Assembly: GCF_022809125.1 (NCBI RefSeq)
Contig: NZ_JALGBI010000001.1
Location: forward strand, 2,480,001 to 2,544,000
DNA length: 64,000 nucleotides
Reading direction: 5' to 3'
Source of the DNA: Variovorax terrae
GTDB lineage: Bacteria; Pseudomonadota; Gammaproteobacteria; Burkholderiales; Burkholderiaceae_C
The notes below the pieces were generated by a model. It was not told the DNA's origin. It did not search any database and was given only the letters and a program-made list of their open reading frames with translations. The translations under genes and the position numbers were made by a program. Below are positions 25,858-34,729 of the stretch, one piece after another (positions within the stretch are counted from its first letter, which is position 1; every line of letters starts with the position of its first letter).

Positions 25858-26775
25858 TCAACGCGAAAGATACGCCCACAATTGCGCGGCGGCGGACCGG
25901 GTATCCGCGGTGGGGCCCGGTTTTTCCCGAACGGCCAGGATCTGCGCGACGATGGAGACCCCGGTCATGCCGGCCGGAACGGCGCTGACCAGCCGGCCGC
26001 TCGCCACCTCGTTGCGCACCGTGCCTTCGGGAAGGAAAGCGATGCCATGCCCCTCGAGTGCCATGGCCTTCAGGCCTTCCGCCATGTCCATCTCGTAGAC
26101 GCGGTCCAGGTGCAGCGGGACCGGGGACTGCCGGACCAGCAGATCCACCAGGAGCCCCAGATACACGCCCGAGGCGTAGCCGAGATAGGGAAGCGGCTGT
26201 CCGGCCCGGCCCGGCAGTTCGTACAGCGCGCGCCCATCGGACCTCGGCCGGCTCCATGGAGAGACCACCTCTTCTCCCAGGACCACCGTGTCGTAGCGTA
26301 GGCGGTCCAGCTGAAACGGATAGGCCGGATGGAAGAACGCGATCAGGATGTCGCAGTTGCCCTCAACGAGGCTCATCGTGGCATCGTGCGCGTTAAGGGC
26401 AAAGAGCTTGGTTCTGACAGGCCCGATCTCCTTGCGCAGCGAGGTGAGCCATCGCGGAAAAAAAGTGAAGGCCAGACTATGGGAGACCGCGAAATCGATC
26501 GCGGCACGGCTGGCGGTGCTGTGCCCGCGCAGCATGGCACGCGTGCTTTGAAGCGATTGCAGCAGTTCGAGTGCCTGGCCATAGAGCGTCTCGCCTGCCG
26601 CGGTCAGGCGCGGCGGATACGACGCCCTGTCGACGAGGTCGCTGCCGGCCCATGCCTCCAGCGCCTGGATGCGGCGCGAGAACGCGGGCTGGGTGACATG
26701 GCGCAACTGAGCCGAGCGGCTGAAGTTTCTTGTATCGGCAAGGCTGACGAAATCTTCCAACCACTTGATGTCCAT
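25858..26775 (-). CDS. LysR-family regulator, HypT (YjiE)-like
   Basis: The 305-residue LysR protein starts at 'MDIKWLEDFVSLADTRNFSR'; an upstream extension in frame is not conserved-looking. The helix-turn-helix reads 'SAQLRHVTQPAFSRRIQALE', followed by 'WAGSDLVDRASYPPRLTAAG', which resembles the HypT/QseD subgroup. Effector-domain motifs include 'IDFAVSHSLAFTFFPRWL' and 'GIAFLPEGTVRNEVASGRL'. The rhombosortase gene lies 10 bp upstream on the same strand, so both are probably one transcript. Assignment to a hypochlorite response is tentative. Confidence 0.85.
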   Translation of the reverse strand: MDIKWLEDFVSLADTRNFSRSAQLRHVTQPAFSRRIQALEAWAGSDLVDRASYPPRLTAAGETLYGQALELLQSLQSTRAMLRGHSTASRAAIDFAVSHSLAFTFFPRWLTSLRKEIGPVRTKLFALNAHDATMSLVEGNCDILIAFFHPAYPFQLDRLRYDTVVLGEEVVSPWSRPRSDGRALYELPGRAGQPLPYLGYASGVYLGLLVDLLVRQSPVPLHLDRVYEMDMAEGLKAMALEGHGIAFLPEGTVRNEVASGRLVSAVPAGMTGVSIVAQILAVREKPGPTADTRSAAAQLWAYLSR

Positions 26776-26785
26776 GATGGCGGGA

Positions 26786-27442
26786 TTATGAAGCGTCCGA
26801 CGCGCGGCGAACAACCGCCTGCCCTATTCCCGGACGCGCCATCAGGCCGATTGCACAGCCGGCCAGAGCCCCGATCAGGTGCGCCTGCGCCACGATCGTG
26901 CCGCCGATGAGAGCCTCCTCTTCCAGCGAGGGCGGCCCCGCCAGTTGCCACGCCATGCGCGCCGCCAGCGCCAGCAGACCCAGCAGGAAGATGCGCCGGC
27001 CGGCTCGCACACGGTGCGCAAAGGAATAGGCAAACAATCCATAGAGCACGCCCGAGAAGCCTGCATAGTTGGAAATCCCGGGAAATGCGAACAGGCCTGC
27101 GCCTGTCACCGCGCACAGCGCGGCGATGACAGCCGCGTGCCGGCGCCAGGAGCCCTGCCCGAGCCAGACGGCCCATGCCAGCAGGCCCCCCATATTGAGA
27201 GCGCAATGCCAGGCACCGAGATGGACCCAGTGGGCGCTGACGATGCGCCAGGGTTCGGCATGCACCAGGCCGCGCTCGTACCGCAACAGGGCATAAGCGG
27301 GCGGCCCGCACCATTGCAAGGCAAGCATCACGGCCAGCATCCCGGCCACGAGAGCCCACCAGCCCTTTTTCTGCGCTGAAGAAACCCATGCCTCGCCACT
27401 GGCGGGCGCATTCGCGGCAAAAAACTGTTTAACGAATTGCAT
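26786..27442 (-). CDS. Rhombosortase-type rhomboid intramembrane serine protease
   Basis: This 218-residue polytopic membrane protein has six hydrophobic segments and rhomboid residues: 'SAHWVHLGAWHCALNMGG' (His71, His74, His79, Asn83), the nucleophile in 'NYAGFSGVLYGLFAYSFAHR' (Ser130) and the general base in 'AQAHLIGALAGCAIG' (His188). The small size and HWVHLG...HCALN pattern match rhombosortases, which cut proteins bearing GlyGly-CTERM tails. A divergent gene (27745) encodes a protein with such a tail, which strongly supports this call. It is probably co-transcribed with the downstream LysR gene. Confidence 0.85.
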   Translation of the reverse strand: MQFVKQFFAANAPASGEAWVSSAQKKGWWALVAGMLAVMLALQWCGPPAYALLRYERGLVHAEPWRIVSAHWVHLGAWHCALNMGGLLAWAVWLGQGSWRRHAAVIAALCAVTGAGLFAFPGISNYAGFSGVLYGLFAYSFAHRVRAGRRIFLLGLLALAARMAWQLAGPPSLEEEALIGGTIVAQAHLIGALAGCAIGLMARPGIGQAVVRRASDAS

Positions 27443-27744
27443 CGAAAGAATTCATATTCATACAGAGCATTGTCGAATGTCGTTTTTGCATGATCGTTCA
27501 TGAAACTTCGAGGCTCGTCTCACTTCACAGGCACGCTCTTTGCGAACCAAGGGTTAACCCAAATGAAAGGAAGCCCGCGAATTAGAACTTTGAACTGACC
27601 ATGCACAAACCGCATCGTGGCATACCCAAATGGCGTTGGCTGCGCAACTAAGACCATCGCTATAAACGCGTCGGCCTTTCTCGAAGTTTAACGACGACGC
27701 TGGACCAAGGTCCATTCACAACACTGATTGAGGAGAAGTACTTG
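27443..27744. other. 302-bp divergent intergenic region between rhombosortase and M14 carboxypeptidase genes
   Basis: No gene of credible length is present. The region is AT-richer than its surroundings. It has a 10-bp perfect palindrome GGGTTAACCC (27551-27560) and an inverted repeat CATGA-TCGT-TCATG (27489-27502). The promoters for both divergent genes must lie here, but I cannot place -35/-10 boxes with confidence. AGGAG at 27731 is the ribosome-binding site for the carboxypeptidase gene. Confidence 0.5.
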
Positions 27745-30024
27745 ATGAAGATAAAAGTTGAAAATTTGCGCAAGCTGCGCGGCCCCATCGTGGTGGCAGC
27801 GCTGGCCGCTTGCATAGGAGCCGGACTGGCCCAAAGCTCGGGGGCTGACGTCTGGTCGGTCAAGGTCCGCTACACCAGCGAGGCACAACTCAAGCAGTTG
27901 ACCGACTTGCTGGATCACCCGTATGTGGATCAGAGAAACCACACCGTCTTGGCCGAAATCGGCGGCGGCGAGTTGAAAGCCCTGCGCGACATGGGCATGA
28001 CCGTCGACATCGACGAGGCAGAAACCAAGCGAATCCAGGAATGGCTGGCTGCGCGCACGGCCGACGTCGCCTCCGGCGCGATCAAGCGCAGCGACCGCGA
28101 ACAGCCCAGCAGTGTGGCCAATGGAGCGCATTCCTGCTACCGCACCGTGGAGCAGGTCTATACATCTTTCGATGAGCTAAAAGCGAAATTCCCGAAATTC
28201 GTCGAAATCAAGGATCTCGGCCCCGCCTGGATGGGCACGCAGATCAAGCCGCCGTTTACTGTCGGCGGCCAGCCCGACAGCTCCTGGTCCAACTACCGCC
28301 AGCTGCTCGCGAAGTATCTCCCCGCAGCCTTCCTCCAGCGCTTCGACCTCACCAAGCTGCCGGACCAGCCGCTGAACGTCAAGGCCATCGTCGTCGGCAA
28401 CTTCGCGATCCAGAATGAAAAGACCCCTCGCATGGTCTGGACCGGCGGCATCCATGCGCGCGAGTACGCGCCGCAGGAAGTCGGCGTGAAATTCATCGAG
28501 TGGCTGCTGAACAACTACGGCAAGGACGCCAACGCCACGATGATGCTGAACATGAATCAGTATCACCTGATCATTCACAACCCGGACGGCCGCAAGCTGG
28601 CCGAGCAGGACGTCTCGGCACGCCAGCGCAAGAACACCAACTATTCGAGCGCGGCCTGTACGACCAACACGAACGTGCAGATCACCGTCCCCAGCACGAC
28701 ATCCACGCTCGGCTACTACACCTCGACGGTCTCTGTGACCAACACCATCGCCTCGGGCGTTGACCTGAACCGCAACTATCCGTTCGGCTGGGGCACAGGC
28801 GGCGGCGGCGGTTCGGACGGCAACTCCTGCGGCGAGACCTTCCGCGGCGTGGCGCCTTCTTCCGAGCCGGAGACCACGGCGATCCTGAACTACGTCCGCG
28901 GCACCACCTTCGTCGGCACCGACAAGATGTGGACCGTGAGCGGAACCACCGTGACCGGCACGACGTCGCTCACCACGACGCCGGCCAAGACCTGCAGTTG
29001 GACGGGCGGCGTACTTCCGGACGGGCGGCCCAAGAAGCCCGAGTTCTGCAACCCCGAAAACCGCGACAAGTCTCGGCTGGATGTCAACAACGAGAATCCT
29101 CTCGACTGGCAAACCGCGGCTGACGAGGACTACGGCGGCGGCATGTTCATCGACCTGCACAGCAATGCCCGCGCCGTGCTGTGGCCCTGGGGCGTGGAGC
29201 GCACCGAGAACGGCTTCAACACCCACACGCCCAACAACAAGGGCATGGCGGTGATCGGCCAGCGGATGGCGTTCCACAACAACTACTCGTCACAGCAGCT
29301 GCTCAGCTACAACACCGAGGGCACGACCAAGGACGCCTTCTACGGCTACCTCGGCGCACCGTCGTACACGGTGGAAATGGGCCGCTCGTTCTACGAGGAC
29401 TGCGGCGTGTTCGACCGCGAAACCTATCCGGAGAACTTCAACGGCTTCCACTACCTGAGCCGCATCCTGCATCGCGTGTACAAGCTGCCTTTCGGGCCCG
29501 ACACGGTCGGTGTCAAGGTCGGACTCGGTGTATCGGTGACGCCTGGCACAAAGGTGGCGCTCTCTGCCACGGTCGACGACAACCGGTATCGCTACTCGAA
29601 CGCCGGGCAGTCGACCATCAAGCCGCCGCCGTACCCCGTGGTCTACAACATCAAGTCGGCCAACGCCTACATCGGCAAGCTGCCCTGGGAAGAAGGCGCC
29701 AAGGCGATCCCCCTGACGCTGTCCACCTCGGACCAGGCACGTTCGGACTTCCCGAACGCCACGATGACCGCCGGTGGCATGCTGGACACGACCGGGCTCG
29801 CTCCAGGCCGCCACATGGTCTATGTGCAGGGCGTGAATGCCGATAACAAGCCGGGCGCCGTGTCTGCGGCCTTCCTGGACATCGCCCAGACCCCCGGCGG
29901 CGAAGTGCCAGGCATTCCGAGCGCCACGAGCAGTGGTGGTGGTTCATTCGGCGCCGCCGATCTGGCATTCCTGATGCTGGGCGGATTCGCTCTGCTGGTG
30001 GTTCGCCGCCGCAAGCAACAGTAA
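27745..30024 (+). CDS. Secreted M14 zinc carboxypeptidase with GlyGly-CTERM sorting tail
   Basis: This is a 759-residue exported metallopeptidase. The signal peptide ends near 'CIGAGLA'. The M14 domain has zinc ligands in 'GGIHAREYAPQEV' (His237, Glu240) and 'GMFIDLHSNARAVLWPWG' (His472), the substrate Asn-Arg in 'GVDLNRNYPFGWG', and the catalytic Glu in 'YTVEMGRSFYEDC' (Glu544). Spacing from HxxE to the third ligand is ~230 residues, much longer than in classical carboxypeptidases, because of a Thr-rich insert. The last ~30 residues are a Gly/Ser stretch ('TSSGGGSFGAA'), a hydrophobic helix ('DLAFLMLGGFALLVV') and RRRK, the layout of GlyGly-CTERM. AGGAG precedes the ATG at 27745; an adjacent TTG is less likely. 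Confidence 0.9.
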   Translation: MKIKVENLRKLRGPIVVAALAACIGAGLAQSSGADVWSVKVRYTSEAQLKQLTDLLDHPYVDQRNHTVLAEIGGGELKALRDMGMTVDIDEAETKRIQEWLAARTADVASGAIKRSDREQPSSVANGAHSCYRTVEQVYTSFDELKAKFPKFVEIKDLGPAWMGTQIKPPFTVGGQPDSSWSNYRQLLAKYLPAAFLQRFDLTKLPDQPLNVKAIVVGNFAIQNEKTPRMVWTGGIHAREYAPQEVGVKFIEWLLNNYGKDANATMMLNMNQYHLIIHNPDGRKLAEQDVSARQRKNTNYSSAACTTNTNVQITVPSTTSTLGYYTSTVSVTNTIASGVDLNRNYPFGWGTGGGGGSDGNSCGETFRGVAPSSEPETTAILNYVRGTTFVGTDKMWTVSGTTVTGTTSLTTTPAKTCSWTGGVLPDGRPKKPEFCNPENRDKSRLDVNNENPLDWQTAADEDYGGGMFIDLHSNARAVLWPWGVERTENGFNTHTPNNKGMAVIGQRMAFHNNYSSQQLLSYNTEGTTKDAFYGYLGAPSYTVEMGRSFYEDCGVFDRETYPENFNGFHYLSRILHRVYKLPFGPDTVGVKVGLGVSVTPGTKVALSATVDDNRYRYSNAGQSTIKPPPYPVVYNIKSANAYIGKLPWEEGAKAIPLTLSTSDQARSDFPNATMTAGGMLDTTGLAPGRHMVYVQGVNADNKPGAVSAAFLDIAQTPGGEVPGIPSATSSGGGSFGAADLAFLMLGGFALLVVRRRKQQ

Positions 30025-30030
30025 GCATTT

Positions 30031-30054
30031 CCGTGGCGCCTGCAGGCGCCACGG
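30031..30054 (+). terminator. Perfect 24-bp palindromic hairpin after the carboxypeptidase gene
   Basis: CCGTGGCGCC-TGCA-GGCGCCACGG forms a 10-bp stem right after the stop codon at 30024. There is no T-run, so it may be a partial terminator or an mRNA-stabilising hairpin between the carboxypeptidase and lipoprotein genes. Confidence 0.5.
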
Positions 30055-30126
30055 CCTCACAGATCAATAGTTCGGCTGCCTTTCCAGGAAAAGCGAATGC
30101 GCGGCCGATTAGGAGATAGAACGATT

Positions 30127-32040
30127 ATGAAGATGAAAAAATTGAGCCGCTTGGCGCTCGCGCTCGTCGCGACGTCCAGCGTGATTCTTGCCGGATGCGG
30201 CGGTAGCGACTCCGGTGGTCTGGGATCGACCGGTCCCGGCACGGGCGGCGGTGGTGGTGGCACCACGCCCGGCGTTTCCACCGTTGCCGTGAGCGGTATC
30301 GTCGCCGATGGGCTGCTGCAGAACGCGAAAGTGTGCCTGGACGTCAACAACAACCGAATCTGCGACGCCAACGAACCCAGCGCCATGACGGACGCAGCCG
30401 GCGCTTACACCATCAACTCGGCGGTCGGCACGAACTTCCCCGTGCTGGCCATGGTCACCGCCGGCGCCACTGTCGATTCCGACTACGGACTGCTGAACGA
30501 CAGCTACATGCTGATGGCGCCGGCCGGTAAGCCAGAGTTCGTGAGCCCCTATACCACCTTGGTTCAGTCCGAGGTTGACTCCGGCCGCTCGCAGAACCTG
30601 CGCGAAGCGGAGAGCACGGTGCTCGCCGGTATGGTGGGCACGGCCGGACAGGTCGGCGGACTCAGCCTGTACTCCAACTACACCGATGTCTCCGCCGGAG
30701 CGCCCAGCGCAGTCCAGCTGAAGATGTACGGTGCGGCGCAGCTGCTGGCGAAGAGCTTCGCAGCGACCCAGACCCTCGTGGGCTCCAACTCGGGCATGGA
30801 ACTGTCCGCAGCGCTGGGCCAGGCGGCTGGCAGCTCCATGAAGCACCTGCTCACGCAGGTCTCCGGCACGCTCACCCTGGCCAACCGCGACACCATCTTC
30901 GCTGCGGTGAAGGACAGCGTGGTTCCGACCACCGCGACCCTAGCGTCGATCGCCAAGGCCAAGGCCAAGACCGCGGCCGAGCCAATCGAAGGCGCCTGGA
31001 TTCGCACCACCGGCAACCAGAAGGAAGTGTTCCTGTTCGCAGGCGACGGCACCTTCGTGCACCAGACCGTTGCAACGGCCATCACCTCCACCACCGCCTT
31101 CGACAACGGCTTCGGCTCCCGCTACGGCCGCTACACCTTCGAAGGCGGCGTGCTGAAGACCAGCCTCATCGAAGCTTCCGGCCAATCCGGCCCGACCAAC
31201 GGTTCCGTGAGCGGCGTCACCATCTCGGGCAACACGCTGTCCGGCGGGGGGCTGAGCCTCACGCGCCTGACCAGCGCGACGAATCCGCTCGTTGGCGGGT
31301 GGATCACGCCGAACGGAAGCGACAAGCCGCAATTCCTGCTGTTCCTCGACGACGCAACTTACGTGCACAGCACGTTCTACGGCGAAGATGACTTCCAGAC
31401 GGGCAGCTCCTCGTTCTTCGAAACCGCCCGCTCGGCCGGCATGCAGCGCGGCGCCTATTCGCAGACGACCACGGTGTCCAACATCACGCAGATCAGCTTC
31501 TCGACGATCGCCACGGCCCAGATCGCCACCACCGGCTCGCCGGTGGTCATCGACTTCAACGGCAACCTCTCCATTCCTGGAGACCCGGGTGTCGCCGTGC
31601 TGCAGTCGGATGGCGCCGTCTCGATGGAAGGCGCACGCTTCGTCAAGCTGGGCACCGTAATGGGCGCCAAGGCCATCAGCGGCCTGTCCGAAACCACCCG
31701 CAGCCGCCTGTGGTCCGGCCGGTACTTCTCGCGCAGCCTCGGCGGCAACCCCGCCCTGAACCAGTACATCTACGTGCGCGGCCCGAACGACGTCATCACC
31801 TTCAACCAGGCTGTCGCCGGCTCGGATGTCAACCAGCCATGCGCCCCGGTGGTCGGCCCGTTCACCTCGGTCGACCCGGCCGACGGTGTCTTGAAGCAGT
31901 TCGTCATCGGAACCGGCACGGCCGCATCGGCTGGCTACGCCCAGCGTCGCCTGAACGTCGGCACACCGGCCTCGTTCCTGGTCTACACGCCGATCACCCG
32001 CCCCACCAACGCCACCGCGCGCTGCGCGCTGCCTTTGTAA
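30127..32040 (+). CDS. Large exported lipoprotein, function unknown
   Basis: The 637-residue protein has a lipoprotein signal 'MKMKKLSRLALALVATSSVI' with lipobox 'LAGC', then a Gly/Thr linker. A domain with 'AKVCLDVNNNRICDANEPSA' follows, a calcium-loop-like dockerin/thrombospondin-type motif known from surface proteins, and after it 'TDAAGAYTINSAVG'. The rest is beta-rich, with two similar segments: 'IEGAWIRTTGNQKEVFLFAG' and 'LVGGWITPNGSDKPQFLLFL', each followed by 'DGTFVHQT' or 'DATYVHST'. AGGAG lies 11 bases before the ATG at 30127. It follows the carboxypeptidase by ~100 bp and ends in a strong terminator. It may be a surface protein co-expressed with the peptidase. Confidence 0.8.
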   Translation: MKMKKLSRLALALVATSSVILAGCGGSDSGGLGSTGPGTGGGGGGTTPGVSTVAVSGIVADGLLQNAKVCLDVNNNRICDANEPSAMTDAAGAYTINSAVGTNFPVLAMVTAGATVDSDYGLLNDSYMLMAPAGKPEFVSPYTTLVQSEVDSGRSQNLREAESTVLAGMVGTAGQVGGLSLYSNYTDVSAGAPSAVQLKMYGAAQLLAKSFAATQTLVGSNSGMELSAALGQAAGSSMKHLLTQVSGTLTLANRDTIFAAVKDSVVPTTATLASIAKAKAKTAAEPIEGAWIRTTGNQKEVFLFAGDGTFVHQTVATAITSTTAFDNGFGSRYGRYTFEGGVLKTSLIEASGQSGPTNGSVSGVTISGNTLSGGGLSLTRLTSATNPLVGGWITPNGSDKPQFLLFLDDATYVHSTFYGEDDFQTGSSSFFETARSAGMQRGAYSQTTTVSNITQISFSTIATAQIATTGSPVVIDFNGNLSIPGDPGVAVLQSDGAVSMEGARFVKLGTVMGAKAISGLSETTRSRLWSGRYFSRSLGGNPALNQYIYVRGPNDVITFNQAVAGSDVNQPCAPVVGPFTSVDPADGVLKQFVIGTGTAASAGYAQRRLNVGTPASFLVYTPITRPTNATARCALPL

Positions 32041-32061
32041 AGCGCTTGATCCGTCACTGAC

Positions 32062-32090
32062 AAAAAGGGCCCGCCTTGCGGGCCCTTTTT
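32062..32090 (+). terminator. Rho-independent terminator
   Basis: AAAAAGGGCCCGC-CTT-GCGGGCCCTTTTT is a 13-bp stem with a 3-base loop ending in a T-run, 21 bp after the lipoprotein stop codon. It is a textbook intrinsic terminator. Confidence 0.93.
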
Positions 32091-32209
32091 TATTTGTCCG
32101 CTCCGCGTGCACCCATCCCTCAGGCAAAACCAGCTTGGCAGATGAAGTCTTTTGTAATAGGGTGCCTGACATGGGGTTTGATGCCGGCCCCGGTGTCAAG
32201 GATTTGCAC

Positions 32210-33364
32210 ATGAACAGAATACGCAGGCAGTGGTTGTTGGGAGCCGCCGTCGGCGCCGGATTGGATGCCCTGGGTGCGGGCAGTGCAAGCTGGGCGCAGG
32301 CGGCCAAGGCGCCCGTCGGGCGCAAGGTGGTGCTGGGCCAGTCGGTGCCGCTCACGGGTGCCGCCAGCGAAATCGGGCTGGCTTTCGCCGGTGGCGCCAA
32401 GCTCTATGTGGATGCCTTCAACGCCCGCAAGAACAACCCCTTCAGCCTGGAGCTGCGGCAGCTGGACGACGGCTACGACGCCGCCAGGGCCGGCGCCAAT
32501 GCCAAGAAGCTGCTGGCCGATGGCGCTGACCTGCTGTTCGGCTTCGTCGGTACCGCCAGTGCGGACGCCGGAGCGGCGGTGGCGAAGCAGGACGACGCCT
32601 TGTTCTTCGCGCCCTTCGCCGCGGCCGACACCTTGCGCGACCCGGCACACGGCAACGTCTTCCACGTGCGCCCCAGCATGGCCGATGAGGCCTTCAAGAT
32701 GGTGCGCCACTGCGCCACGCTCAACCAGAACCGCATCGCCGTGCTGGCCGAAGACGATGCCATGGGCCGCGCCGGCCTGGCCGCCGTGAACCAGGCCATC
32801 ACCGAGCTCAAGCTGCCGCCACTGGTAGGCTCGGCCTTCGTGCCCGTCAACAGCGACAAGGTGGATGCCGCCGTCGCCGCACTCTCCAAGGCGCAGCCGC
32901 AGGCCATCATCCAGGTCTCGCTGTTCAACGCCACGGCCGCCTTCATCCGCAAGATGCGCAAGGCGGGCTACGTGGGCTCCTTCATGAATTTCTCGGTGGT
33001 CGGCATCGACCCGCTGTTCACCGCTTTAGGCAAGGAGATCAATGGCGTGGTGGTGTCGCAGGTGGTGCCTTCGCCGCGCAGTTCGGCCACGCCCATCGTC
33101 AAGGAATATCTGGCGGCCATCGACAACTCCGACCAGTCGCCGACCTACGAGAGCCTGGAGGGTTTCATCGCCGCCAAGACGCTGGCCGAAGCCCTGAGGC
33201 GCGCCGGCAAGGGTTTCGACAAGGCCGGCCTGCAAAAGACCATGGCTAGCATGACCGACTACGACGTGGGCGGCTTTCGCATCAACCTGCGGGCCGGCGT
33301 GCGCGACTCGGTGCGCGCCATCGACCTGGTGACCATCACGGCCGACGGCAAAGTGATCCGCTAG
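32210..33364 (+). CDS. Branched-chain amino-acid/amide-type ABC transporter substrate-binding protein
   Basis: The 384-residue periplasmic receptor (type I fold) has a signal 'MNRIRRQWLLGAAVGAGLDA', with cleavage near 'SASWAQA'. The mature start is 'KVVLGQSVPLTGAASEIGLA', followed by 'LRQLDDGYDAARAGANAKKL', 'FGFVGTASADAGAAVAKQDD' and 'YESLEGFIAAKTLAEALRRA', as in LivJ-like proteins. AAGGA lies before the ATG at 32210. No ABC permease or ATPase gene is adjacent, so it is an orphan receptor. The ligand is unknown. Confidence 0.9.
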   Translation: MNRIRRQWLLGAAVGAGLDALGAGSASWAQAAKAPVGRKVVLGQSVPLTGAASEIGLAFAGGAKLYVDAFNARKNNPFSLELRQLDDGYDAARAGANAKKLLADGADLLFGFVGTASADAGAAVAKQDDALFFAPFAAADTLRDPAHGNVFHVRPSMADEAFKMVRHCATLNQNRIAVLAEDDAMGRAGLAAVNQAITELKLPPLVGSAFVPVNSDKVDAAVAALSKAQPQAIIQVSLFNATAAFIRKMRKAGYVGSFMNFSVVGIDPLFTALGKEINGVVVSQVVPSPRSSATPIVKEYLAAIDNSDQSPTYESLEGFIAAKTLAEALRRAGKGFDKAGLQKTMASMTDYDVGGFRINLRAGVRDSVRAIDLVTITADGKVIR

Positions 33365-33535
33365 GCTCGCCCGGGCTCTGGCCGGCGGCCCTGCACGCTT
33401 TTCCATCATTCGGTATGCTCGCTGCTTTCCGCCCAGGGACCTGGGCGCGTCGCTGGCGCGCCTGCATGTTGCACGAATGATGCATCCCCACCGTGCCCGG
33501 CACGGGCCGGGCTCCCGCAGAACCCTTTGATTTCC

Positions 33536-34726
33536 ATGAACTCGCATTTCCTGCGAACCGCGCTAGTGCTCGGTTTGCTCTCGGCCATCGGCCCCTTCGC
33601 CATCGACATGTACCTGCCCGCGCTGCCGTCCATCGGCCAGAGCCTGGGCGCCTCCACGGGCGCGGTGCAGGCCAGCCTGATGGCGTTCTTCATCTCGCTG
33701 GGCATCGGCCAGATCGTCTATGGGCCGGTGTCCGACATGGTGGGGCGCAAGGCGCCGCTGTACTTCGGCCTGCTGCTGTTCGCCGCCGGCAGCATCGGCT
33801 GCGCGCTGGCGCCCGACATCCACACGCTGGTGGTGCTGCGCTTCGTGCAGGGCCTGGGCGCCTGTGCCGGCATGGTGGTGCCGCGCGCCGTGGTGCGCGA
33901 CCTGCACACCGGCCATGACGCGGCGCGCCTGATGTCGCTTTTGATGCTGGTGTTCAGCGTCTCGCCCATCCTGGCGCCGCTGACCGGCAGCCTGCTGATC
34001 GAGTCGCTGGGCTGGCGCAGTGTGTTCTGGGCCGTGACAGTGGCCGCCGCCCTGGGCCTGGCGCTGCTGGCCACCAGCCTGCCCGAGACGCGGCCGCCCG
34101 AGCAGCGGGTGGACAGCAGCGTGGCCAGCGCGCTCGCAGCCTATGGCGTGCTGCTGCGCGACCGGCATTTCCTGGGGCTGGTGTTCATCGGCGCCTTCGG
34201 CATCGCGAGCTTCTTCGCCTACCTGGCCAATTCGTCCTTCGTGCTGATCGACCACTACGGGCTCACGCCGCGCCAGTACAGCCTCGCGTTCGCGGCGAAC
34301 GCGGCGTCGTTCATCGGCGTCTCGCAGTTCACGGGCCGGCTGAGCGCGCGCTTCGGGCTGGTGCCGGTGGTGAAGGTAGCCGTGGTCGGCTACGCCGGCG
34401 TGATGTTGCTGCTGCTGGTGCTCAACCTCGCCGGCGTGCAGCGGCTGGATGTGCTGCTGGCCCTGCTGTTCGTGGGCTACGGCTTCCTCGGCCTGGTGGT
34501 GCCGACCACCGCCGTGCTGGCGCTGGAGGAGCATGGCACGATCGCCGGCACGGCCTCGGCACTGATGGGCACGCTGCAGTTCGTCACCGGCGCGCTGGTG
34601 ATGGCCATCGTCGGCCTGTTCGTGGACGGCAGCGTACGGCCGATGGTAGCGGGGATCGCCGGCTCGGCGCTGGTGGCTTATGCCCTGACGCGCATCACGT
34701 TGCGGGGTGTGCGCGCAACGCTCTGA
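33536..34726 (+). CDS. Bcr/CflA-family MFS drug exporter
   Basis: This 396-residue transporter has 12 predicted membrane helices. The N-terminus 'LGLLSAIGPFAIDMYLPALP' and motif A-like 'GQIVYGPVSDMVGRKAPLYF' are characteristic of Bcr/CflA exporters, as is 'RFVQGLGACAGMVVPRAVVR'. Substrates of the family include bicyclomycin, sulphonamides and chloramphenicol-type compounds. The ATG at 33536 is preferred over the TTG three codons upstream. It stands alone. Confidence 0.92.
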   Translation: MNSHFLRTALVLGLLSAIGPFAIDMYLPALPSIGQSLGASTGAVQASLMAFFISLGIGQIVYGPVSDMVGRKAPLYFGLLLFAAGSIGCALAPDIHTLVVLRFVQGLGACAGMVVPRAVVRDLHTGHDAARLMSLLMLVFSVSPILAPLTGSLLIESLGWRSVFWAVTVAAALGLALLATSLPETRPPEQRVDSSVASALAAYGVLLRDRHFLGLVFIGAFGIASFFAYLANSSFVLIDHYGLTPRQYSLAFAANAASFIGVSQFTGRLSARFGLVPVVKVAVVGYAGVMLLLLVLNLAGVQRLDVLLALLFVGYGFLGLVVPTTAVLALEEHGTIAGTASALMGTLQFVTGALVMAIVGLFVDGSVRPMVAGIAGSALVAYALTRITLRGVRATL

Positions 34727-34729
34727 GCG

